Assembly: GCA_037042915.1 (NCBI GenBank)
Contig: CM073197.1
Span: forward strand, 2,790,001-2,854,000
Length of the DNA: 64,000 nucleotides
Direction: 5' to 3'
DNA from: Auricularia sp. M13
Lineage: Eukaryota; Basidiomycota; Agaricomycetes; Auriculariales; Auriculariaceae
A program made the translations under genes and the position numbers. The notes below the pieces were generated by a model. The model was not told the origin of the DNA, made no database searches, and worked only from the letters and a program-made list of their open reading frames with translations. Shown here piece after piece: positions 32,683 to 43,722 of this stretch. Within the stretch, counting starts at the first letter, position 1. Each line of letters opens with the position of its first letter.

Positions 32683-33058
32683 GCTCTAAGCCGTCATTTT
32701 TCTAACTTGAAAATTGCAATCGAGGGCCGTTATCACCGAGCCTCACAGAAAACACTCGTTCGATTTTCGCAAGATGCCGAATCCAAATGGGGATGCCGGC
32801 TGATATCACCGCGTCGGTGGTATCATCAATCGAGCGTCGATACTCGCGACCGAGCGACTGACCGAGGACGCACCGAGCGGTCACGATGACGCACTAAAAT
32901 GTTGTTGAAGCATGCTCGGTGCTCGAAGTCGGTATTTTTGAGGTTGTGATTTATTCTCATCAACGCTTCAATTAACGACCCAGGCAAGGGCAGAAGCACT
33001 TTGATTCAAAGGTAGATAAGGCGAAGAGAACATGTTGCATAAGTATAGAGATAATGAG

Positions 33059-36000
33059 TCATTGAGGAGGGGGATGATAACCTGGAGGGGGGAAATATGG
33101 TGCAGGTCCGTATGCATACTGTCCGGTAAAATAATAGGGATATGGAACGGGGTGAGGGTAGATATAATGGCCAGCAGGAGTGAGTTGAGTGTGCGGATGA
33201 GGGGTGGCAGTAAACTGCAGTGTGGGAGGATAAACAGGCAAGCCGTGAGGAGTGGCATAAAGCAATGGATGTTGGAAAGAGGGTTGTGCTGGGGCGGGTG
33301 GTTGTACTGCAGTCGGCAATGAAGCAACGTTGTCCTGCAATGGAGTGCGCACCGCAGGATGAGCAGCGCGCTTCTGTGACTTCGCTGACGGCGCCCGCCA
33401 GGGGCTGATCGCCACTTTTTTCTCGCAGTGGTGGATCTGGCGCCGCGGGAAGCACATTCTCGGACTCCGGGACTGGTGCTGGTACCGCAGGCGCTGGTGC
33501 TGGTGGACGAGGTCGTAAGGCATCTGGCTTTGCCCGCGTTCCGCTGCGAATGCCGCCGCTGTAAGGCTCCACGTGTCGAAGTGTACCCTTAGCCTGTTTT
33601 GACTTTTTCGCGCGCGGAAGTACACTCTGCGTCTCCGTCTTTGAGTTGATGTTCGGCGGAATGGAAACACTACGAGGGAGAACACCAGAGCCACTCGTGC
33701 TGCCCAAGAATGTCTCCAGCGCGTTACTGAGGTTGTCCAGAGCGTCAGGACTCGACTGAGACACGGAAGTACGCGCTAGTGCGCGCTGCATGAGCTCTTG
33801 AACGTGCCGCGCAGATGAAGCAATGTCCCGGCTTGTCGAAGCTGTTGGGGCCAGTGCAGCCGCTGCCGGTGGGTGCGCCGTGGACACTGCGTCGTTGTCG
33901 GCCGTGACGCACCACACAGACGAAAATCTGAGTTGAGCCTTCGTTTCCGGGTAGTGAATGGACACTGCCGCCATGTGCTTGCAGAATCGAATTGTCCAGA
34001 ATGCTGGGCATGTGCAAGAACTGTCCTTCGACGAGACGCTGTAGGTGATGTCCGGGTCTGATTGCGACTGAACCAGGAAGACATTGTCTGTGGGAACGAA
34101 CTAGAAGATTTCAGCGTTGAATGAGACGGCCAGCGCGCCAAATACCTCGATAGTTTCCTTGTCGATTGATGTTGCTGCTTTCAGGACACGCTGGAACTCT
34201 TGTTGTTCCTTATCCGCTCCCTCAAAACCCGCTTGCTGGCGCCGATACTTCAAGGTGTAGAATTCGAGAGCGTCCACAGTCAATATATAGATCAGATCGT
34301 CGAGACGGCGGTTGCGCTTGCCCTTGAGAAGCATATGCTTGAGAACGCGGTGCCAGGCTTCGACGAGCATGTTTGTGTCCGATTTCTCAAAGATGTTGCG
34401 CTCAGAGCGATCAACAGCAGACCACATTGCGCGTTCTATTGCTCGCGTTAGATGTGAATAACACTAGAAGAACGTCAGAAATACCTGACATCCAGTTCTC
34501 CTCCAAGTAATCCAGGAAGCTTGCGGGCGCGACGCCTCGGATGGCCACATATTGTTCTTGGAACTTGGACTCGTCGGTAATGCGAATCCATGCCTTCAAC
34601 AAGCTCCAGAGCTCAGGATATGCATTCGTGTTGAATCGCTGCTGCCACGCATGAAGAACGTGCCACCAACAGAGGAGGAGGATCGATTCCATGTAGACCT
34701 TGATGAGTGCATTTATCTGAGCGCGATCCTTGTCGGTCATCCAGTATCGAGGAATTACGAGGCCGTTGTGGGTTCTGAACGTGCGAAGATAGAACGTGAG
34801 TGTCGCCTCCGTGCCGCTCGAGCTGACCATCCATGCTACCGGTACACCTAGAAACTCGTCAGAATTACAAAGGACTTCGCAGATTAACATCATACCATGC
34901 CCCCACTTGTCCCGAACGATTATGGTGAAGAGTGTTGTGTTCTCGTACTGCGTGGTGTTGTGGGTGCCGTCGATACCAGCAAAGTTTACACCAAGCTCCC
35001 CAAAGCGTTCCCGCTGCCACAGCGTCTGAATTATGAGAACTAGAGTATCAGCGGCGAGACCTGAGTCGTCTGGAGGTGGATCGGTGGTGCCCTTGAAAAA
35101 TATCAGTGAGTCTTGGCTGCGCAGGCGTTCCACCCAGCTCAGGACGGATTCGTCGTCCTTGCGATGCAGTCGGCGTGTCTCAGCGTCAATGGAGACCTAA
35201 AGCACGATTTAGCAAGATAGAAGGCCGCGAAAAGTGTCCCTGACCTGTATACGCCTTATATCTGCCAGTTGTACGAACGAATCCCGCACCGACGGTGTCG
35301 CACCTGGCAAGTGCTCGCCGCCGCGCGGCGCTTTGCCATTTATCGTCTTAAGCTACAACACAGTAAGCCACATGGTATGGGAGTATAGCGGCACTGAATT
35401 TCGTACCGTAGCCTCTGGAGTGGCGCCTGCACGCAGCATCTCGGTGATCTGAGTACGGGTTTCGTGGGAAATGCAAGTAAAACGAGCGTTATCCTTCCCC
35501 GTCTCATGCGAATGGATGTCGTCGTAGCGACCTAACAGGACAGGCGTATTTGGGTAGGACTTGACGTAGATACGTGCTGTACAGTTCGTATCGCCCTTAT
35601 GAGGTACAGTCACGGAAATAAATATTTGTACACCCTGATTTTAATGACTCTTGTATGGACAACTGCACAGCCCGATGCATGAGCAATCTTTTACTAATAA
35701 GGGGTGTAGATGACAAGTACCTAAGCTTTAATTTGGTGGTTCAATGATGATGATTGGATTGCTGGTTCTCGTGCTACAGTTGTAAATGTGAAATACATAT
35801 ATGTGCACTGATCACCCAGCAACTTCTGATCGAATATAGGAGGCACCAAACAAAGTTTTTATATAACATATGAGAGGGTGTAGTACTAGATTATGACAGG
35901 AGAAGCTACGGGAAGGGCTGCGTTGCAGAGCTAGGATTAGGTAAACATGAGTCTCGAATTGGCCGAAACTTGACCAACTTGCCAATTGCTGCTTACCATC

Positions 36001-36853
36001 CCTCATACCTTTACCTCATAACAGCAAACAGCTATTGCTGAGTGGATTTCATTGAATAACTCACAAGGATGGGAGTATATCGGGCGGCCCTTGGCAAGTT
36101 GGTCAAGTTCCGGCCACTTTGAGACTCATGTTTACCTAATCCTAGCTCTGCAACGCAGCCCTTCCCGTAGCTTCTCCTGTCATAATCTAGTACTACACCC
36201 TCTCATATGTTATATAAAAACTTTGTTTGGTGCCTCCTATATTCGATCAGAAGTTGCTGGGTGATCAGTGCACATATATGTATTTCACATTTACAACTGT
36301 AGCACGAGAACCAGCAATCCAATCATCATCATTGAACCGCCAAATTAAAGCTTAGGTACTTGTCATCTACACCCCTTATTAGTAAAAGATTGCTCATGTA
36401 TCGGGCTGTGCAGTTGTCCATACAAGAGTCATTAAAATCGGGGTGTACAAATATTTATTTCCGTGACTGTACCTTGTGGTCCCGCTCGGGAAACTTCTTC
36501 TCGTATGGCTTCCTTCCGTGAGCTTTGCCGCGCGAGCAGCGGTACTCGTAGCCTTCGATAAAGGTGCGTTTAGCACCTTTGGACGGCCGCGACGTTTTCT
36601 GAAGAGTGAACTCAATGACTGAATCACATTGAATCCTCGACAGCCATGTCAGAAACGCGTCCCGGGTCTCCCAGCGTAAGGGATAATGCCCAGACACTGC
36701 ATCCTTATCGAAATCTCCAAGGTGTAGAGCGTCCGAATTGGCGCCATCAAAGCGCAGGATGAACTCGGCGGGCTGGGCGGGGTGTGTAGTGTCCGCGGAG
36801 AAGACTTCGGGGCCGCCGTCGAAGTTGTCGAGCTGAAAGTGCAGCTCAGACAT
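33059..36853 (-). CDS. MULE transposase with SWIM zinc finger, disrupted
   Basis: Multi-exon gene starting MSELHFQLDNFDGGPEVF at 36853. The DNA-binding-like N-terminus (EYRCSRGKAHGRKPYEKKFPERDHKV) continues across the inserted foldback element into VPHKGDTNCTARIYVKSYP. The DDE catalytic region follows: NFAGIDGTHNTTQYE (first Asp), YWMTDKDRAQINAL (second Asp), LLCWWHVLHAWQQRF (CxxH), and EKSDTNMLVEAWHRVLK (Glu region). After it comes the SWIM finger CTCPAFWTIRFCKH, then a Pro-rich tail ending YHPPPQ. Besides the insertion at 35607-36469 there is one in-frame TAG near 34106-34108, between FNAEIF and FVPTDNVF, with no clear intron to remove it. The gene is therefore probably inactive but young. 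Confidence 0.85.
35607..36469. mobile_element. Tc1-type foldback element nested in the MULE
   Basis: An 863 bp element made of two nearly identical inverted arms of about 377 bp (35607-35983 and 36093-36469) around a loop of about 110 bp. Ends begin CAGTCACGGAAATAAATA and it is flanked by TA (35605-35606 and 36470-36471), as for Tc1/mariner elements. It has no transposase. Taking the element and one TA away leaves the MULE frame reading DHKVPHKGD without a shift, so it landed in a coding exon. Confidence 0.88.
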
Positions 36854-37137
36854 CCTGCAGTAGGTGGTAGAGGGGAGAAAGCGAGAGGTTGATCAACGGA
36901 AGCATAAATTTTCATTGTCATGTCTATCGTGGTGGGATACAGGTTGCCCACCACGTTCGGGCGCGCGAGCGAGCGAGGGCCTCCGAGTCCGGAGGCGCCA
37001 TCATGCCGAAACGTCATCACCCGATTTGGAATCGGCATCTTGCGGTTTTGCAACAGTGACAGAAAACGTTGTCCGAAGCTCGGCGGAGCTTGAACACGCG
37101 GTTTTCACCCCGTACCTTCGCCGCACCGAGTGAACAC

Positions 37138-38658
37138 ATGGACGACCTCGACAAAAACCGATACGCGGGCGCCGCAGAGGCCGAGATGCTCCGCGAGCAA
37201 CTCCGGACCAATGAAGAGGCCAAACGCGCTCTCCAGGGGCCAAAAACGCTCGCCCACCAAGCGCTCCTCGCAGCTCAGCAGGCGCTTGCCGGCGCGCAGT
37301 CGCACTACGACGGCCTTATCGAGCTCGAGGACCAAATTGACCTGCGCATACGGCGCGCGCGGGGGCCGTTGCATCCCGTGCGCAAATTGCCTGACGAGAT
37401 TCTGCGCGAAATATTCCTGGCATGGCGGGCCGCCGACGTGGACGGCTGTTATCGGGACAATACCGTGTGCGTGCGCGCGTCGTCCGTCTGCCGCTGGTGG
37501 CGCCGCGTAGCGCTGGGCCTCCCGCACCTGTGGACCCAGGTGACCGTGCGGCTGTCCCGGATACACCCCCGCAACGTCGATGGCTGGGGCACATACCTCG
37601 ACACCCGTCGATCGCGCTCCGGCCGCATACCGCTCGTATGCACCGTCGAGGCCGAAAGGGATGGGCGTGGGCCGTCCTCCTCGGAGTTCTATGTTGCGCT
37701 GAAACGCTGCTTTACACGCGCCGGCGCGCTGTCCTTGGTCATCGAGCACTTTCCCGCCCTTGACCGCCGGCTTCTTGCGTGCCTAGATGTGGACGCGCCT
37801 TACCTCGTGAAATTTAGCTGCACCATTGGGCCTGCTCGGTCGTATCCGAAAGATTGGACCGTGCCGTTCTTTCGCTCTGCGCCTCTGCTACAGCGGGTGA
37901 ATCTTGACGTGGGCACAGGCGAGCTAGCCTGGCCCGCCCGGTCGACCTTTCCCGCTGTTACCGCCGCACATCTCGACGGCACGGATGCAGGCGTCCTGAT
38001 GGACATTTTCCACCACATGCCGAACCTCTCAACTCTGGACTTGTGGGAAATCAATCTGTGTGCGGACGACCTGCCGCAATTTTCTGTGCACAGTGAGCAC
38101 CTCAGGGCGCTTTGCTTGTACATCGACGAGGTCTGCGACGACGCCATCATACGGAACATGCATTTTCCGGCCCTCAGAGTCGCTTCTCTCCAGGTTCCCC
38201 GCGCCGCCAATGCTGCGATAAGCCTGTTCCTGCGGTACCCCATGCGCACGGTGGAAGAACTGACGCTGGACATTCTCGACGTCAGCATCTTGGACGGTCT
38301 GCGATACCTGGACCGCCTCAAGGAGCTTCACATCAGACGTTACACGGAGACCTCGTGTGCCGCGCTGCAGGCTCTTTCATCGCCGACAGCAGACGGCTCG
38401 TGGCTTTGTCCGCTGCTCAGCAGGGTCTTCCTCCCCAGCCTCAACGAAACCGTGGAAGAGTTACTCGCGTGCGGAGTGTCCGAGTTCGCGCGGGCACGGG
38501 GACCTCACGCCAGGTCGAATGGCCGGCCGCGCGAGCATCTCCGGCTCCTCGAAATCGAATACAGAGGCCGATGGGGTCCAGAAAATACTGAACTCTTGGC
38601 AGATATCAAGCGCTTTCTCGACCCCAACTCTGGCGATTCTGGTCAGGGCTCGGGTTAA
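37138..38658 (+). CDS. Coiled-coil F-box protein, copy A
   Basis: Intronless frame of 506 residues from ATG at 37138 (MDDLDKNRYAGAAEAEML). Residues 1-75 are a coiled coil rich in Ala/Gln/Leu; then the F-box HPVRKLPDEILREIFLAW at about 83-100, which in the family binds Skp1 of SCF ubiquitin ligases. The remaining 400 residues show leucine-rich repeat-like spacing (LSTLDLWEINL, LRALCLYID, VEELTLDILDV, LKELHIRRY) and probably bind the target. It is about 94 percent identical to copy B at 53105-54631. The coding frame is intact, but a MULE separates it from its promoter, whose TATA box is also altered, so it may be silent. Confidence 0.85.
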   Translation: MDDLDKNRYAGAAEAEMLREQLRTNEEAKRALQGPKTLAHQALLAAQQALAGAQSHYDGLIELEDQIDLRIRRARGPLHPVRKLPDEILREIFLAWRAADVDGCYRDNTVCVRASSVCRWWRRVALGLPHLWTQVTVRLSRIHPRNVDGWGTYLDTRRSRSGRIPLVCTVEAERDGRGPSSSEFYVALKRCFTRAGALSLVIEHFPALDRRLLACLDVDAPYLVKFSCTIGPARSYPKDWTVPFFRSAPLLQRVNLDVGTGELAWPARSTFPAVTAAHLDGTDAGVLMDIFHHMPNLSTLDLWEINLCADDLPQFSVHSEHLRALCLYIDEVCDDAIIRNMHFPALRVASLQVPRAANAAISLFLRYPMRTVEELTLDILDVSILDGLRYLDRLKELHIRRYTETSCAALQALSSPTADGSWLCPLLSRVFLPSLNETVEELLACGVSEFARARGPHARSNGRPREHLRLLEIEYRGRWGPENTELLADIKRFLDPNSGDSGQGSG

Positions 38659-38920
38659 CCCTAAATTATTGCAGACACTTTACTCGCGGGGAGGTGGCGG
38701 CCTACAGCCTTGACTGCGCGCGTTAGGGCGGGTCCACGTTCCATGCGGGCTCTGCAATCATGTCACCCGTCATCCTGGCACCATGGTGGCACTGCATGCG
38801 TTCTCGGGGGGGAACTACAAAGTAAATGTCAGTCGAACCGTAAGAACAGTTGATCGTTTATTCTGCAGCACAGGAACTAAAGGAGATCACAGCCACATTC
38901 GGGTCGGAAAGCTCAACAAG

Positions 38921-38940
38921 TTACAATGGCTCCATTGTAA
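38921..38940. promoter_or_regulatory. Palindromic double TTACAATGG box upstream of P1
   Basis: TTACAATGG and its reverse complement CCATTGTAA separated by two bases, 251-270 bp before the ATG of P1. The same element lies at a like distance before P3 (52814-52833) and P4 (57691-57710). ACAATGG matches the HMG-box (Sox-like) binding consensus. Confidence 0.6.
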
Positions 38941-39112
38941 ACTGCTGTCCGAAACGACGGACTGACGAAGCATGACGAAAGAACAACGAGGTCAAGACGG
39001 TGACCACGTGACGGCGATTCGAAGGATCCGAGCGCGATGCACGATGCACACTCGTCGGTGTTGTTCTTTTCTTGTTCGGGTAAAACTGCCATCAGCCGGA
39101 GGCACATGGTGG

Positions 39113-39123
39113 TTACAATGGGA
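39113..39123 (+). promoter_or_regulatory. Conserved TTACAATGGGA box of P1
   Basis: Single HMG-type box 78 bp before the ATG at 39191. The same GTTACAATGGGA occurs 79, 80 and 74 bp before the ATGs of P2, P3 and P4. Confidence 0.55.
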
Positions 39124-39190
39124 GTCGAGCTCGACGCGTTTAAAACCCCGCCACCGTGTTCACGCAACTCTTGCTCTGCCTTCTACGATC

Positions 39191-40475
39191 ATGCTGGTGG
39201 TCGACTATCCTTCCGCGTGGGACAGGCCAGTTGAAATGGGCACTTTCGTTGTCATATCCTTGGATCCCGTCGAATCCGTTGCCGACCTATGTGACGAGGA
39301 AGCCACGCGGCAGGCATCCGAGATGGAGCCACTGCGCTGTCTGGCTTTGGTATACTATGTATGTACTCGCATTTTCTCCCTGCGCAATATCTAACACAAT
39401 AAGTCGGGTGAAATGGTCGCCGCTGATAAAGCGGGAGGTCTACAACTCAGCCTCAGGTTCAGACTGGCTGCTCGCGGTCTGCCCGACCCACCGGGTTCTT
39501 GGGCCGCGACGCCTATTGCACCTGCCCCGCCGCATCCGGAGACGGGTCGTTCTTCGGTTGAACCATCCTATCCGCTGCCGTGGGATGACTGCTACATCCA
39601 CACATTGAGCAGTTGCACGGCCCGAGTCTCTCGAATTTACCAGCACCGGACGCCCGGTCCATCATTTTCTGGAGCTCTACTTCGAGAGATCCGGAGGACA
39701 GTAGGACGCGACTTGAGAGAAAACGGCGAGCGCCAACACGCGGTCGCTCTCGGTGCTTCTCCGTCAGCACCCGTCGTCCTCGAGCCTCCTACGCTTCCAG
39801 TTCCGCCTGTGGTCGATCGAAACCCTGATGCGCCCGTGAACGAAGGTGATGACCTACGAGAGAACTTCCCCGGGCTCTTTTCGGACGGCACACCGACTGT
39901 GAAAGTATACGTGCAACTATGGGTCGAGATCACCGCTGCTGACCAGCTCTGTCGACCCGAAGACTTCGAAAAGGGTCTGAGGCGCCTCTACGAGTACGTC
40001 TCTCCTCCATTCGTTCTCTTTCTGTCATCAACATCCATAGGATTGAAGAGGAATGGGTACGGCGCACGATCGCATCTACCCTATCGAAGAAGCCTCAAAC
40101 AACTGCGTGGCTCGAGGGTAGCGCAGGAGCGGACGCGCCTCCACCGGACGAAGATGATGAGTCAGTAGAGCATTTATTTTGCTCTTTTACCGGTTTTCTG
40201 ACTCAAGGTCAAGTGCTAATTTCATTGACGACGATTCCATCGGGCCCGACGATGCCATCGAGCATCGTATCGAACGCGGTGCGCAGTTTTCATTCTTCAC
40301 GGAAGCTACGTTTAAAATGTGTGCTTTTGCAGAAATGGCTTCCGATAGCATTTACCAGCCAGCGCCGGGCAGCCCAATTGCCGAGCCAAAATGGGCAACG
40401 CTTTTCCGAAGAAGCGGACAGGCGGAGCAGCATTTCTCTTACTCACGAGTCATTGATGTCGCAGCCGGTACTTGA
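39191..40475 (+). CDS. P-family protein, copy P1, C-terminally truncated
   Basis: Five-exon gene of an unrecognised family. Exon 1 (39191-39358) gives MLVVDYPSAWDRPVEMG and DLCDEEATRQASEMEPLRC; exon 2 begins SGEMVAADKAGGLQLSL and contains PAPPHPETGR, SYPLPWDDCYIHT, RIYQHRTPGPSFS, DDLRENFPGLFSDGTPTVKVYVQLWVEITAADQLCRPEDF. Exons 3 and 4 give EEEWVRRTIASTLSKKPQTTAWLEG and DDDSIGPDDAIEHRIER. The last exon opens EMASDSIYQPAPGSPIAEP but stops after VIDVAAGT, where P3 has a Cys/Arg-type codon instead of TGA, and soon afterwards the DNA passes into a fragment of the L14 gene. The C-terminal membrane segment of the other copies is lost, so P1 may be non-functional. Confidence 0.7.
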
Positions 40476-40516
40476 ATCGTGAATCTCTTCCGTTTGCTCG
40501 ACCGCGACCGAGGCAC

Positions 40517-40741
40517 CCATGGCCAGCCGTGGTTGATTTTGTGCTTCAGCACGTTCACGCAATCCGCGAGCAACGCGCCGGTGCTGTCTATTATCTATAG
40601 CGCCGCGTGAGCAAAGCGTGCAGTGAGAGTATAGGGCGCGATGCGTACATGGAGCGTGCCTGTTAACGAAATCATGGTAGACAGCGAAGAAGGTGCGGAA
40701 GTTGCCGGACGAGAACAACGCGCCTAGCCGCTGGCGAGTTT
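40517..40741 (-). pseudogene. Fragment of the mitochondrial uL14m gene
   Basis: About 225 bp on the minus strand resembling 59463-59686: the leader, exon 1 (MISLTGTLH-type start), the whole first intron and the start of exon 2 coding [16 protein letters not shown]. It joins the end of P1 and precedes the promoter of P2. Retention of the intron shows it moved as DNA and not through an mRNA. Confidence 0.85.
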
Positions 40742-40938
40742 TACCTCGAACCCGGTGCCGTTCAATTTGCTTCCGGTGTCCCCTTGGCTTTGAACAACGC
40801 AAGAACACCAAGAACAAGACGGTGATCACGCAACGGCGATTGGAAGTTCCGGGCGCAATGCACGTTTCACCGCCGGCGAAAGTTGCCTTGTTCTTGTCTT
40901 GTCCGGGTGAAACCACCATCAGCCGTGAGCACATGGCA

Positions 40939-40950
40939 GTTACAATGGGA
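40939..40950 (+). promoter_or_regulatory. Conserved TTACAATGGGA box of P2
   Basis: Same box and spacing (79 bp to the ATG at 41018) as in the other P genes. The distal palindrome seen upstream of P1, P3 and P4 is missing; the L14 fragment occupies that position. Confidence 0.55.
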
Positions 40951-41017
40951 GTCGAGCGAGACGCGTTTGAAAGTCCGCCACCGTGCTCACGCAACCCTTG
41001 CTCTGCCTGCTACAATT

Positions 41018-42673
41018 ATGCTGGTGATCGACTATCCATCCCTGTGGGACGAGCCGGTCGAAATGGGTACCTTCGTTATCATAGAACTCGATCCGGTCAC
41101 ATCCGTTGCAGACCTCTGTGACGAGGAAGCCACGCGGCAAGCATCGGAGATGGAGCCACTGCGCTGTCTGGCTTTGGTCTACCTGGTGAGTCCTTGCATT
41201 TGCTCCTTACGCGCTATGTAACGTTACAAGCCGGGTGAAATGGTTGCCTCTGATAAAGCGGGCGGTCTGCAACTCAGTCTCTGGTTCACACTGGCCGGTC
41301 GCGGTCTGCCCGACCCGCCGGAGTCGTGGGCTGCGACACCAATTGCTCCCGCACCGCCGCATCCTGAGACGGGTCGTGCTGCCGTCCAACCATCCTATCC
41401 GCTCCCGTGGGACGACTGCTTTTTGAATACGTGCATAGCGCGAGTTTCTCGGCTTTACCAGCACCGGACGCCCGGTCCGTCATTTTCTAGGCCTCTACTC
41501 CGCGAGATCCGGAGAAGAGCAGGACGCGACGCGAGAGAAAATGACGAGCATGAAAATGCGGCAGCTCTCGCTGCTTCTCCGCCAGCACCCGTAATTTTGG
41601 ATCCTCCAGGGCTTCCGGTCTCGCCGGTGGTCGAGCATGAACCCGATGCGCCGGCGAACAAAGCTGATGACCTACAAGAGAACTTTCCTGGCCTGTTTTC
41701 GGACGGTACTCCGACTATGAAAATATACGTGCAAATGTGGGTCGAAATCAGCGCTGCTGATCAGCTGTGTCGACCCGAAGACTTCGCAAAGGGTCTGAAG
41801 CGTCTCGCAGAGTACGATTTCCTTTCTCTCTTTTTTTTTCGCTCTGAACATATAAACGTCCGTAGGATCGAAGACGAATGGGCGCAACGCACGATAGCAG
41901 CTCTCCTGTCCAAGAAGCCTCAAACAACTGCGTGGCTCGAGGGTACCGCAGGAGCGGACGCGCCTCTACCCAACAAAGATGATGAGTCTGTAGAGCATTA
42001 TTTTGCCATCTTGTCGATTTTCTGACTTGAATTTAAGTGTTATTGTCATGGACGACGATTCCATCGGGCCCGACGATGCAATAGAGCATCGTATCGAACG
42101 CGGTGCGCAGTCTTGATACTTCAGGGAGGCCATGGCTAATACGTGGGCTTTTCAGAACTGGCCTCGAAAAGCAATCAGCAGCCCGCGCTGGGCAGCCCCA
42201 TTGCCGAACCACAGGATCACCGCTCCCCCGAAGAGGCCGACGCGCAAGACAACATTTCTGTTACTCACGAGTCGTTCATGTTGCAGTCGTCGCTCGAATC
42301 GCCTGTTTCTTCCGGTGGCTCGACCGCGACCGATGCACTGAGCGGGGACCACAGCTCTAAGCAGGATTCTGCATGCACGAGCCATACGCCGCTGGGAGCT
42401 CCCGATGAGCCTTCTAGCCGCTCGATATCGTACTACACTCCAAGGCACCTTGGTCTCAGGATGAAACACTGTGCGTGCTCCGTGCTTCCAGAGCAGCGCG
42501 TTCTGCGGCTGACCTCTACTAGTATTCCTCTGGATATCGGGATGGTTCGGACAAGAATCAATCGCAGCGAGATCGCGAGCGTTCTTCTGGGCTTTGCTCT
42601 GGCGCAAGCCCTTCTCCACGTGAATATGGCCACATTTGTGATTACATGCTTTCGAATTCATGTTGCCACATGA
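41018..42673 (+). CDS. P-family protein, copy P2, full length
   Basis: Five exons, start MLVIDYPSLWDEPVEMG at 41018; introns follow LVYL, the LAE of KGLKRLAE, KDDE and IER, matching the other copies. The middle region has PAPPHPETGR, SYPLPWDDC, DDLQENFPGLFSDGTPTMKIYVQMWVEISAADQLCRPEDF and a Pro/Ala-rich linker. The last exon begins ELASKSNQQPALGSP and runs through a Ser-rich stretch to IASVLLGFALAQALLHVNMATFVITCF, a C-terminal membrane segment ending RIHVAT. No known domain is recognised. A tail-anchored membrane protein with a disordered middle is the most that can be inferred. It is closest to P4 in its last exon. Confidence 0.7.
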
Positions 42674-42930
42674 TCGCGTCTGAGCTTATTCAGTGCCGGG
42701 AGGACTTTAAGAGAGATTGGATGTGAAACGAAACGCGTCCGATGGGAGAGTCGCCGAGGACTAGGTCACCCATAAGCTCACCGTAACGAAGAAGGTCGAT
42801 CACTGCTCGATGCCAGTTGATATTCAGACTGAGCTGTTCCGTCCAACCTCCGGGATATCGATCATGCCCATGTTTCGGAAGTTTGTATGCCGATGAAACA
42901 GATTTCAATGTGGACCAGGGAGGAAATGGG

Positions 42931-42937
42931 TATAAAA
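42931..42937 (+). promoter_or_regulatory. TATA box of Q1
   Basis: TATAAAA, about 100 bp upstream of the ATG at 43033; the same GTATAAAACGTCCTGCTCACC context lies before Q2. Confidence 0.6.
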
Positions 42938-43032
42938 CGTCCTGCTCACCGCACGAACATTCATCATCAACTACCACGACACCCGCCTGCTTCGCAAGCC
43001 CGCAGCTTAGCCACTCTCCTCACCAATCATAC

Positions 43033-43722
43033 ATGCCGTCGTCCTCTACCCTCCGCTTCGCCGGCGTCGCGCGCCTTGTTTTACGCGCCAAAAGGATTCT
43101 GAGGACTCGCTGCGTAAGTCTCATTGTTTTCCGACTTTCGCAGGATGAGCGCTAACCGTTAGCTCAGGCGACGCACCTCAGCAATGACTCACGAGCCTCC
43201 CTGTTCGTTCACTGCGATCGGCAGTCAGAAGATTCCGACGCCCTATCCGTTCTGTTGACAGGCAGGTCCTGTAATGCCGGAGACCGTTACTCCACATCCT
43301 CGGATCGCATGAATGTCGACTATCCGACGATGCTGGCGGACAACGACTCCGCGGACTTTCACCTCCTCCAGCCAAGCGAGCCCGCCGAGTCGGTACGCTC
43401 GGTCAGCCCTGTCCCATCAATGGTCTCCAGCATGAACGTCGTGACGGACGAGTCGGACAACGATGACGACACGCCGGCATTGATCCTCGAACGCGACAAC
43501 AGCTCTGTGCCCAGCGAATCGGACATCGATGAGGGCGGGTTTTATTCGTACTACCCGTGCGACTCGTTCTCAAGCCTCAAGGCCGTGTGCGGGAACGACG
43601 AGATGGTTCTCATAGAAGAGGCAATGCCATATCTTCGTCTCGAGGACGTGGACCTGTCGGATGCGGCAGCGGCGGCCTTCAAATGGTTGCAGCACGACGA
43701 GTGCTCTCCTCTGACCGCATAG
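43033..43722 (+). CDS. Q-family acidic protein, copy Q1
   Basis: Two exons, 43033-43113 and 43168-43722, 211 residues. Exon 1 codes a short basic, possibly amphipathic start, MPSSSTLRFAGVARLVLRAK; exon 2 begins ATHLSNDSRASLFVHC and is strongly acidic, with SDNDDDTPALILERDNSS, SDIDEGGFYSYYPCDSF and a C-terminal LEDVDLSDAAAAAFKWLQ. No domain is recognised. It always follows a P gene on the same strand at 350-360 bp, suggesting a two-gene unit, though each seems to have its own promoter. Copy Q2 at 49840-50526 is nearly identical. The basic start followed by an acidic body resembles a presequence or a transcription activator, but this is only a guess. Confidence 0.65.

Larger units (their letters stand above)
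32753..37058 (-). mobile_element. Mutator-like DNA transposon (MULE), 4306 bp
   Basis: Flanked by the 8 bp target duplication ACAGAAAA (32745-32752 and 37059-37066). Block B carries the empty site with one copy (54703-54710, minus). Terminal inverted repeats of roughly 40 bp begin CACT and share GCAAGATGCCG then TCCAAAT. It holds one large minus-strand transposase gene and a nested foldback element. It inserted between the promoter and the coding region of F-box gene A. The 8 bp duplication, the transposase type and the SWIM finger all agree with the Mutator superfamily. Confidence 0.9.

Noticed and set aside
35812-36264. Two small frames with identical translations on opposite strands
   Set aside because: They are the same sequence read from the two arms of the foldback element, not genes.
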